Of a DNA stretch of 25,794 nucleotides, positions 12,301-24,300 are shown piece after piece. The translations under genes were made by a program, and so were the position numbers. The notes under the pieces are model-generated. The model worked only from the letters and a program-made list of their open reading frames with translations, was not told the DNA's origin and made no database searches. Position 1 is the first letter of the stretch. Each line of letters opens with the position of its first letter. The stretch comes from Silene noctiflora (Eukaryota > Streptophyta > Magnoliopsida > Caryophyllales > Caryophyllaceae): the NCBI GenBank assembly GCA_009801015.1, contig VHZZ01003763.1, positions 1 through 25,794 on the forward strand, given 5' to 3'.

Positions 12301-15300
12301 TAAGATTAGGGCGGAGAGAGGGTACGTAAGGCGGATGGGTCGGTGTAATACCCCGTATTTTAAGGCTTGGTCAACGGTATTTTGATAAATGTATTTCATA
12401 TTTCACATACACCTCATAAATCACAATAAGGAAAGAGAGGGAGAATTTAGAGAAGGAAAGCAGAAGTTTTATATTTCATATTTTTGCCTCAAGGTAAGCT
12501 TTTATTAAAACCGTCTCATAATTATGTCGTTTTACAACCGTCTTATAACTAAGTCATCTTAATTTTTCAAAGATGTAATCTTTAATCTTTATAAGCATGT
12601 TTTGAGTTTTAGTTCATCACCTAATCATGTCTAGATTAAATATAATCATCTATAGTTAAATTTGTGACGATTTTATTAAAGTTGCAAGTTGTCTTAAACG
12701 AATTATAAGGTCGTTTTAAAGTTGTTATCTTCGAAAACGTAAAGAATAGACTTAGGTTATTTTCAAGTCCAGTTTATGTCTGTAAAATTTCGTAGCAATT
12801 GGCCTAGTAGATTTTTCAAAATAAATTCGCTATGAACATGTCGACTGATAATCCGCGAATGCACAAGTAGTCTAAAGTTTATTTCATAAGCCTAATTTAT
12901 AAATTGAAATTTAGTTGGGTCTTTTGCATACATTAACTTTGAAGAGTCTAGATGATGCTAGGCATTGGAATTTCTCAAAAATCATATGTTAAACTTGTTT
13001 TATGAACCGATATACTTTTTATGTGACGGAATTCGTCAGTATTTATAAATATTTCAAGAAAACCTTGATAAGTCTGGAATTTGAGGAAAGTCTATTTCAC
13101 AATAACTGTAGATATGTGTCTTAGGGTTCGAACCCCACTGGTCTTGCATCGTTTGGATTTTTATTGAATTAATTATGAATTTTATAGTGAGACTGAACTA
13201 TGCTGTAAAACGGTAGAATTAGAGATTTAGCTTTGAGGTTGTCAAAAGGATTAGGACGTGATGGGCAGAGGATAAGTGCATGATTAGTTGGTTGGTATGT
13301 AGTAATTGTACATAATTATGTTATGTAGGTTATGAATTTGTAAAGGATCGATTTGATTGCTTGTGTGACTCGTTAGACTCGACGATTAGGATAACTACTC
13401 AACTTATCTTACTATTTAATTGATAAGCGTAATTGTGGAATTGTGTGGATAATTGTCATTGGATGAATTATTGGATGTGGATTATATACGCTATTTATTT
13501 TCGCAGTACATATTTTACTCATTATAGTACTTTTTATCATTTCCTTTCCATTTGCTGCCCCTGATTGAAAAAACAACTAACCTAATTCTTTCTATTGGTC
13601 TCCTCCATCTTCTTAAAAATAATCAAATCTCTTCAATTACGAAGGAAATTTAAGTGTAAAACACGAATTTAATCCGTTCATTGCATTACCATTAGTCTAT
13701 TAATCAACATCAATGTTTTTCATTCAAACTATTTACGTTTTTTATAATTAATCCATGGTTCTTATAACAATTAGTTTGGGTTTGAGTTACTTGGCGGTGT
13801 AGAGGACGGCGGTGGAGGCTTCCGAAACTGTCGCCGGCAAAAAGGGGGAGGAGTGAGGTCGGTGGCCGGCAAGAATCAGCAGATGGGGATTTCGACGGCG
13901 GTTGTTGGATGTGAACATGACGGAGGGAGAGGATGGTTACAGGGGGATGACGATATTCAACGACATGGTCGAAGGTGGCAGGGGAGGGGCGGTGTCGAAG
14001 GAGGTTCGGTGAACAGTAGTGGGTGGTCAAGGGAGAGGTGGTGGTGGTAGGTTGAAGTTGGTGGCTGGTGGTTGGGATGTGTTTGAGAGTTGGTTGGCTG
14101 GTTTTCTTTTTTCTTTTTTTTTCCATGTAGTACACTTACTAAGGAGCAGGGAGCGAGGGAGAAATGAGAGGGGTAGTATGGTCAAAAGTGTACTGTAACG
14201 AGTAAAATGTGTACTGCGAAAATCAACAACCATTATATATTATTGGATTATATATTGTTGGTTTCTTTATATCATTTGCATTGGATACCTGAGACTCGTT
14301 CTCTCGGATGATTAATTATTGTTGGCATGGCATTTGCATTGGATACCTCAGTTTAGGGTGATGGATACCTAACTTTGTGTTGGGATGATGGATACCTCAA
14401 TCTTGTATTGCGGTGATGGATACCCGGGCCACGGATTGGCGGGATGAACGGATGTTTCGGGTGATGAGCTGTTGGCACTTGCATATTCATACTATGTTTG
14501 TATTAACTGTTGATTGTTATTCTACTCAACCGTTTGGCTGACTTGGGAACCTTGGACCATAGCTGCTGTCTAGATCACTTTAGTTTGACTTAAACATTAT
14601 TTATGTAATTTTATTTATTTTCCGCTGCGTAGTAAATTGTAATATTAAAGTTCAAATTTAATGAGTTGACAAATGTAGTAAGACCTTTATTGGTTAATGT
14701 TATTTAAAGTACTCGGATTACCTCAGGGATGGTAACTCTCCTATTTACTTGGGAGGCCTAGCTAAAGGCTCCTGAATAAATGGGGGTGTTATAGTCAGAT
14801 GAGGATGGATGAGGGTTATTATTAATTTGGTATTAGTTATCAAACTAGGTTAGGGTTAGTGGATAGCTGACTTAGAAATGTAATTTTTCTTCAAATAAGT
14901 GAAACATCTTTGTGAATTTTCCATTTAAGGAAATGTGGAACGTCATTCAAAATAAGAGGGGGTATTATATACCCTCCACTCCATTTATACAGTCCACATT
15001 TTCTTTTAAGCCATCACAAAATAATTGCCCTGTTTCTATATCTAGTAACTACAAAAGAATCAGCAACAGTAATCGGGTACTTGTAAAGTCTGCAAGTCAA
15101 GGGTTAAAAATGTAGTTTCATCTCTAAATCTTAAATATGACCGCTGGTTAAATGGGGACATCATACATAGGATGGAAGGAGTACTTATTCTATGCACTTA
15201 AAAATAACATAAGGTGATGATGTTCTGTTATAAAATCTCCTTTGATAATGGCAGAACTCTGCCAGCTATTGTTGAAGCTTCCACTCAGTTCAGAATTTGT

Positions 15301-18300
15301 TCAAATTTTAGAAGTGCAGTAAATTACATAAGGTCATAACCTCATAATCTTGAAGAGACACACTCACCTTAACTCTAGTCATTTGAAATAAAGCATTGAA
15401 TCGCATAGGTTGGACTGCATATTTTTCTCCGTTGTCCACAGCAAAGAGGAACGATGGATCAAGCAAGTCTCTAACAATTGCAATGATAGAAGATCAAAGT
15501 TTCAGGGAAGTTGGGTTGTAACAAAACAAAGTGTCAAAACGGCGAAAGAAGGTACAGGGTATAGAAATAGGTATACCTAGATGCCCAACTCTTGTAATAC
15601 GTGAAAATCGATTCACACAATTTTGATACAAAAATATCAAAACAATGGTCCACCTATAGAAAGCAAATGAAGTCTCAGATGAGAATAATGAAGGGATAAA
15701 AATACAAAGCAAAAGGAAAATATGGTTAACAATATAACGGATCTCGAGTGTTATAGCATTCGGGCATTTTAAAAGCATAGAGTACTAAGCAACAAAGAAA
15801 GATAGGAAAGAAATATCATGGTACATACTACGTCTTATAAGGGTTACTGGGTCAGCAATGACTGCACTAAAGCTAACTCTGACAAGGAGCCATTCTCATA
15901 AATTAAGCAGCACAAAAACGAGGTTGATTTATTATGCACCCCACCTATACTAGTGGTACGAGTTGATCATGTAAAGGTTTGCGATGTCAGGACTAATTTT
16001 GTTAGAGAGTTAAGTGGTAAAAGAAGTGAGAAGAAAAAAAAAAGTGCAAAATAAGAATCTTTAACTATAGCCCATCTAACATCCCCCTTATGGTGGCAAT
16101 GTAGCACCACAGTATATCTAGGTACATAACACAACAGTAAGAAGTATGATTTTCTCAAAGACTCACTTATTCCTCTTAATTACAAGCTAGCTTGCAGTAA
16201 GGAGAGCAAGGGCAAGCTCACTCCCATAGTTAACTTTCTAACTTCAAGAACTTCGAAATACAGTTATATAGGTGATTCTAGTAGTAGACAAAAGTGGATT
16301 TATCACAAGTAGACATATCGGTTTTGATGACCACTAGAAATCATTTTTACAGAGGACAATCACAAGCAAGATATCACTACATCTATGAGTGGAATCGTAT
16401 CCAACTAAAGCAGGGAGGAAAGGAAAATAGAGCCAAAACGTCACTCTTGTAAGTACCTCAGCTTCAATTTCATCATACAGGAAGCGCTGCTTGAGCACAG
16501 TTAGTGCTTGTTGAGCAGCATCATTGTAGATGTCAAATGGCATAAGAACACTTTCAAGCAGGCCCACATTTTGAGACTCAAGCACATAATCAATCAGCAT
16601 CCATGGTAAAGAGCACTCAATTGGAAACTGCGATAAAGACAAAACTTAATTGCATCTTACTCAAGAACACAAAAAGTTATCACATGTTTTGGCAGTAGAT
16701 ACTGGTAGAGGATATGATGGAATAAAGCAAAACGGCTCCTTAAACTGGTTGCGGATCTTTTTATTGTGAAGTAATCAATCATTTGATTCGATGCAATTCT
16801 CGACGCAATTTTTATCTTGGATCATTCAGCGTCTTTGTGTTCCTAGCACAAGGGTAAGGTTGCGTACATCCGACACCTCTTTATCCCACAATTTGCAGGA
16901 GCCCTTGAGACACTAAATATTGTTGTTGGCAGGCAGGCAGGCAGGGGATAAGGATAGATTGCACGAGAAATTTAAGGCATATGAAGGAATTAGGGTAATG
17001 GGGTGTACACCATTATCTTCCATAAATATAACTGTCAAATATGTACTACATTCATCTAAAAACAAGAATTTCAATGCTGACTTATTTTCAACTGTACAGA
17101 AATCTAGCTTCATTTTTACCTGGATGACTCGGGATGTTTCTAGATAGAACTCTCTGAACCAAAGGAAGCCAAGATCAGTAAGAGATGCAATTGTCACTGC
17201 AGATATAATAGACAACCCTCAGAATTATTATTTTTCAATTGCTCTAGAGCCCAACTGGCTCAAAATTTCAGAAAGATTATTGCAATGTATCTATTACGGG
17301 CAGAGAACATCAAATCTTCAGTTGCTCTTGGATGTACCAAGTACTAACTGCTTAAGAAGTAACAGTTATATAGGTGCGAAGCAGCGACACAAATTCAGTT
17401 TTGGAAAAGGAAAGCAAGGATTGCATTGCATAGGCTCAATGCTCACATAGCTCATCTAGCAAGTAATCCGATTAACTATGCAAAGATGAGAAAGAAAGAA
17501 GTGACCAACTGATGGATGGTAAACTTTCGGGCAGCAAAAGAAGAAAACCTTTGTAGTCTAGGATATGAAGAAAAAATCCAAGCTTGTAGAAAAAAGTCTC
17601 CAATTGTTTTAAATCTTCAGCAGGTATCTCTGACCCGTTATTATTAAAAAGTCCTCTTGGCCTTCTTAAATTCCCCCCAGAAACAACCTCATATATCAAG
17701 AACTGCAAACAATGGACCTGAATATTGGAAAGAAATATGCATTAAGTATACAATAGCATCTGCAGGGCAGTTCTGAGCAGCAATGCAGCTGAATCATACA
17801 ACAAGAGAACATGAACAAGTGACATGAAATCTATGGTAATAACACTCTAAACCTATTACACAGCCAGCTATTGCGTACTCCCTCCATCCTATTTGTGGTT
17901 ACCATTTCACTTTGGTGGTCAAACAATATGCAAGTTTGACCTTTATTTTGTCACAATTTACAATAGCCGCAACTTGTAAAAAATGAGTGTATGATATGTC
18001 GTTTTAGTAAATCAAACATGACAAATTTTACGTTGCATCGCCACATAAATTTGCAGACAATTAGTCAGGCATGGAGGTAGTAATTTTTTAGCCATCTTAG
18101 GAACAGTTCATTGTTAGCTGATTAAAAATAACAGAAATAAACAACATACCTGTGCTGGTGTTGGTGCAACTGGTCTAGGATACAGGTGGCTCCCTCTGCT
18201 ATCTTCAAATTCTTGGTGTGAAGTTTGCAGGTCGCCTTCTTGCTTGCTTGTGTTTGCCATCCAGTCTGCTGACAGAGTCCGCATATCAGACAGAATCCTG

Positions 18301-21300
18301 AGATATTATGCTCTAAATATTAGAAATCATAAAGAACAGCAAACCAAGAGACAGCATAAATGACACATTTATGCAATGTAACCAAATTACATAAAAAGCA
18401 ATATGCTTATCAAGGTATATAATCACACAAATGACGCAATACATAATGTGCATCATACACATCAGCACTGTGAACTTAGAAGCTAACGCAAGAAATTAGC
18501 TACAGCCTATAAAGTGGGAACCATTTCTTTTGCCTCAATTGTTTGACTCATAATAAATATAACAGTTTCTTTTGGAAGTCATTTCTTGTATGCCCACCTA
18601 GAGAGATCCTTTTTCCTCCTGAAAGAAGTACGCAACATAGTAGCCAATGTATTCTGCACAAAATCTTGAACTTCAGCATGAATTGTTTCCCATAAGGCAT
18701 CAGCTACCAAGGTATCATATTTTTGCATCATTGACCCAATGCTTTTTACATAGCCAATGAGCTCAACCAGCACTCTCCTCTCCTCTGTGCTGTAATTATA
18801 CCTTACAACCTGCAACAGAGAGAAGGCATCACATCAGAATGAATCCCTTCTGCATATTTGTATCGCATATGTAAAGATGGACCTTGGTAGCTGTACAGAA
18901 TATTATCAGATATATTCCCTATTTTCCACTATCTCGCCATCTAGCCACTGAGCCTTCCAGGATAAAGACTATTGACTAAGTTCATCCTATTTTTCCACAG
19001 GCACACTAGCTTTCTACCAAAAAATAAGCTGATGTAAATAATCTTTCTTTGTCTCTTTTAAAATCATTATTTAAAGAGAAGGGTCCCATATAATTTTAAA
19101 ACTGCTTTTTATACATAGGGGTCACCCTCTTGGTATTCTTTAATTAATATTATGTCTCAATAGTAAAAAGAACATCAAGGGTATCTGAGCAACAATATAA
19201 AAAGGAGAGGTAACGTAGTTTGTGCCTTTTCGTAGTCAGAATACAAAGTTGAAGCATTATTTGATTCTTCAGAAGCTTGATCCTTGCACGGACGAGAAAA
19301 TTTCCATGCACACTGCTCCCATATGCGGCCACCCCATCTGCTTAAGAGTTGAAATCCTTCAACAACCATATCATACATGTTGCCTTTGACATCTTTGCAC
19401 CACTCAACATCAGCACTCTCAGTGGACTTCAATAAATCCAACTGCAGAAACAGATAAGACATAAAACATCAAAATCCTTATGCAAAAGATAAAAAGCATA
19501 AACTTCCATTTTTGTGACCTAGATATGGACGCATTTGAGAAGTAATACCTGATTGATACATAAAGCAAAACGAATTGCAAAATCATCATGCTCAGCCCGA
19601 ATAGCTCCTATATGATTGACTATCAGATACTGACGCTGATAAGTAACATTGGTCAGGGAGAATTACAAGTCTTATGCTTTCTGCATATGTGCTTGTCAAT
19701 AGGCATGCACGTGAAAATAATGTAACCAATACATGGCAAAAATTACCATCTTACGATACATGTAATTTGCCATGAAACAAGAGAAATGTAGATAGGTTGG
19801 CAGATACATTCGCCTCAAACTGAGAAGGTTATACCAGAAAGAAAGTGATCAGCAATTAATCAAATGTTTGCAATATTAGTACTAACTAAACCTGTTTTTC
19901 TATATACCGCGTAACTGATATACAGAAGTTATAGAAATTTAAGAAGCAAACTCTCCACTACAATATATTTGGAATTCCAACTGATACATTTTTATTAAAT
20001 GCTGTTAACATTCATGGTTTCTTTCCTTAATTTACCATATACCAACTGTCATGGGTGATCAAATTCAGATTTAAAAAATGAGAGATCTAAATCCCTAAGT
20101 CATACAATAATTACATAGCACAAGCTTGTAACAACGGATAGTTCACAGGGGTGAACGGATATGAGTCATATGACTGACAGAAATGTGATAAAATTCAACA
20201 AAATTAAAATAATCTATCAAACACACTTCAAACTAATTCCGCTAACAGACCTTTCATAAGATAAATGAAAAAAATGACCATGTCAGCGCAGTTCAAACTT
20301 CATAATTCATCAACTAATGATGACAAGTCACCCGTATAATTCTGCAATTCACGCCCAAGTCAAAGTAATGGTGAATTTCAAAATATAATGGTGTGACTTG
20401 ATAGTTATGCAGTAGATTCTGGTAATTTCATGCTCTGAGACACTATCACAATGCTGTGGAAACAGTTCAATTATATATGTCGGATATACTATAGAACAAA
20501 AAAAAACTGAAGGATATTCTTGGATCTCGCGAGGCTGAAGCTCATGTGGTGAAGGAAGAGCAAGAAGACGAGTTTGACTAGCAAACTTCGGAAAGTATAC
20601 TGACAACTCTTTCATGATAGCAACTGGAGAAAGATGGAGATCTGGGAATGCTGGTATAAGGGGGTCACTCTGCATATTTATTGGCGAAGCAAGTCAAACC
20701 ACTGTTGTGCACCAATAGATGAAATCTAATCTTCAGAATGTTAGGAATCAATATATATGCCTGAAAGATGTAAGAGACAATTCTAAATATTTGCCTTGAA
20801 AATATTGATGAGTCGGTTGATCGTAACCCTTTTATACAGTGCTTCAGTATCTTTCTCAGATGTAGTTGCTAAAACAATAAGAACAGGTAGGACACGCAAA
20901 AGAACATGCCGCTCTGGAAAGAGAAGTGCAAAGTCCAACTCCAATGACTCAACAGCGAAGACAATCAGAGCTTGAAGGATGTCTTCAACACTATCCAGAG
21001 TTAAGGGAAGTCAAGAAACGAAAGATAACTGCATCCTGATAATTACAAGTATCTGATATGCAGCTCCTAAATCATATGAAGAAAGGATACTTATTCACTC
21101 GGAACATCTCCACATGTGAGTTCAATAGAATAGCCCACCTTGTGCTTAAGAAAATCTACTAGCAGCCAAAAAGAAGTTTGAACCAAGTTATATATTCAAG
21201 AATTCACACCACTGACAATCAATCAAAGGTGTACTACTAATATGAGCAGCGTCATTATAAAATGGAGAGTGAGAAAAATCTTCCCAACACCTGTAGATCA

Positions 21301-24300
21301 TCTAACTCCTCTCTCATTGAATCGGTGTCTTGCCATTGGACGCTTACTTGGGTGAACGTTCTGCAGTTAAAAGGACCTCAGTTTCTTACATATAGGTTAC
21401 AAAAGATATAAGTAAAAGAGCGATCCACGAGATGTGCAGAAAATATCAGGCTGACGAAGACAACCAGAAAAGCACTGTATATAGCATAATAAACAAGCAT
21501 ACCTCTTATACCAGGAGAAATCGTTAGGTATGCTAGCTTTGGCATTTTTAAGATGGTCAAGTTGCACTAAAACATCCAGCAGCTTTAACATGGACCTGTA
21601 GCATAGTGCACAGCTTCAGGACAACAACTACGATGTATTTATAAAGAGCAATAGATACAGACTTCCGACCACAAATGTCACCAAAAGAACTTGTTAGGCC
21701 GGTAGAGTTTATTACCTAGTAAAAATAATCTTTAAACCCATATCCCTCACATAATCTTTAAACCCATATCCCTCACAAAGAAAAACTTGTTAGGCTAGTA
21801 GAGCACATGATACACATTACCATCTGGATTGTGTCATCTTTTGGTAATGGAAAAAAAGGTCAACACCTTATCAGGGGCTATAAAACTTATCATAAAAAAA
21901 AGTCCATGTTAACTAATATTAATTTTGTACCATGCATTTATCAATTGACAAGAATGAAGCACTGTCATTATTTCTCTATATCATGAAAGCAATAGAGTAG
22001 AGCAACATGGTGTTGATTAATGACCCCAATACACCAAATTATCGCTACAAATTTTGTTAGTTCTGAAGGAAGTTGTTTTTGCTCACCATAAATGAGTTAC
22101 AGTGGGGCCATTAATTCTACGCTCAGGCCTTGAAAACCGTTGCATGTCAGCAGCTAGCTGCATTTAGATGACAACTGTCACTTACATGCATTAGTTAAAA
22201 GTAAAAGGATCTAGTACGCCAGCCGCCAGGGAGATAAACCAAAGGACTGGAGGACTCATACTTTAGATGCTGCTGATGCTTGCCACTGCTGGATATCGCG
22301 AAGACGACTCATCTCCAGATCTAGAACTTGATAAGTCTCAAGGTATAGCTCAGCTTGGCTATGCTTCATAGAATCAGGGAGCTGCAATTGCTCTCAACTT
22401 AGAATCCGAATATGAGCATGCATGAGATAATGTAGTCTATTGAGAATTTGGGATTGATAATGCCACTAGTGCCAACTTATAATAAAACTACTGACTAACT
22501 ATAAATTTTGCTTCAAATTAACATTCTTGGACCATAAAATTATCTGCTCTCTAGAATTGTAAGAAGCAAAGCTGAAATTAACCTGAGGAAGTGCCTTTAT
22601 GCAACTACGATATGTATATAACAGAGATGCCTTCTCTTTCCCTTCTTGAATTAGCATGTTCTGCAAGTGAAGCGGGAATACTTTAATAACAACCCCATAG
22701 AATCACAAAAATTACAGAGCAAACACATGCAGATAGTTCTGTAGTCTTACCTCTTATGTATAAATTTGCTTTAAAAAAAACCACAATAAAAATAAAGTAA
22801 ACAAATCATTCTTCAATTTAAAGATAAAAGGAATTAAAACCATAGATTAGACTCGAAAATAATGGACAAGTAAGACCAATGTTATAACAACAACAAATGT
22901 GATCATTTAAAACCTGATATGAGCATTATGTGTAATATTTTAACCACTGATTAACATAGGATTAAAAAAATGGAGCACAAAGATGCATACCAGTTGATTA
23001 AGAGCTTTGGTGTCTTCTGATAAAGAAAGGCGATATGCAGAAACATCACTATACTCTGCAGATGAGCAAAGTGAAGCTTGAGAAACAATAACGTGTAACA
23101 GCAAAGTGCTTTTTTTCTTCTTTTCTTTTAGGCAAAAATATAAAAGTTCACTTAGATGCTTTGTGAGTAAGTACAACAGAGAGCATCCTATTTGTGTGCT
23201 TTTTTTATAAGAGAGTATAATATTAATTATGGGACACCAAGGGGTAACCAAGGGATGACACCCATGAACAAAAGATATCATAGAGGTGACGGCCTCTACA
23301 TAAAAACACATATGTGTGACGACCATATACAAAAAGACACCCTAAATGTGACACCCATATACAAAATGGGAGGTTGATAATTACACTCTCAAACTATCAC
23401 GCGTAATCTTATCTACAGAAAATAGAGAAGCCACAGTTCGATTTGGATGAAGCATATGAGAGTTTTTTAAGGGAAAGTTAGGATCCAAACAGATATTAAT
23501 TCACACACATCAAAGAACATTGATATAGAGCCGCATAGCTTTGAAGAGAAAGAGACAACTACGGCATACACTTCTATGTACAAAGTAACTAGCTGGATTG
23601 AAGGAGAAAACATACATCTAGAGAAATTAGACTACCATAAACACATCCTTGAATTCTATGTTCAGATATTAACTATGGTTCACATCATGATAGTTGCTAC
23701 CCTTATGTTTCCCACGTTTTCTTTTGTGCCACGGTTTTCAGCAAAGCATACAAGTCATGTAACACATAGTAACCCACCTTATCATATCTTATCCGCCCTT
23801 ACGCAAAAAGTAAACTCGAGCAAAAAAAAAACAAATTATGAATGAAAATGTATCTAATAGTATAATGCTTACCGATTGGACTAATAGTAGCACCTCTATC
23901 AGCGCAGACCCAAACTGCTGCCCCTTGCACCTCAGGTTGGTCATCCTAAAACCAATAAACAATATTCATAAAAGAAAGTAAAATAAAAATCTGAGTCTAA
24001 AGACGTTCCACGATTTGCTCTCACATCAAAAGCATGATAAGATAAAGAACGAGATCAATGGTAAGTGGTAACATATATCAATTTATTCTGGAATGTAGAA
24101 ACAAGCAACAAAAGAGTGAAAAAATCAATTAAAAAGTTAATTGAGAAGCTTAAGCGAGAATGTAGATAGTGCAGAAATGTTTTTACAACAAATATAGTAT
24201 AGAAATTAGAATATAAATTTACACTGATTAGTACAAAATAATGATAATGATGTAACACATCAATGCTACTATATTAAATATTCATTCGTGATCATAACTT

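Larger units (their letters stand above)
12344..14793. mobile_element. Solo LTR of a Gypsy-type (probably chromovirus) retrotransposon
   Basis: The left end TGTAATACCCCGTATTTTA and the right end GGGGGTGTTATA are inverse of each other, and 5-bp flanks GTCGG (12339-12343) and GTCAG (14794-14798) look like a slightly diverged target duplication. TTTTCCGCTGCG near 14620-14631 and repeated GGATACCT blocks (14283-14425) fit the 3' part of a plant Gypsy LTR. No gag-pol, primer-binding site or partner LTR was seen. Removing the nested transposon leaves about 1.7 kb. Confidence 0.65.
11662..15367 (-). other. PIR intron 20, 3706 bp, largest intron
   Basis: The donor is AAG/GTGAGTG and the acceptor GGTTATAG/TTACTGG. 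It contains the solo LTR (12344-14793), a TIR transposon nested in that LTR, and a Stowaway (14972-15181). The stretch 11940-12338 is C-rich then G-rich with no recognisable gene; it may be another decayed element split by the LTR insertion. Confidence 0.85.

Noticed and set aside
13710..14135. Pro/Thr/Ser-rich 141-codon frame, minus strand
   Set aside because: It is simple-sequence translation through the core of the second GC-rich-core transposon and has no recognisable domain.
19214..19225. GT donor for intron 13 a few bases past the GC site
   Set aside because: It adds 11 nt and would throw exon 14 out of frame, losing the conserved YSDYEK-VVR junction.
23253..23370. CRISPR-like repeat spacing
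   Set aside because: Units are degenerate, contiguous without unique spacers and lie in a plant intron; this is a minisatellite.
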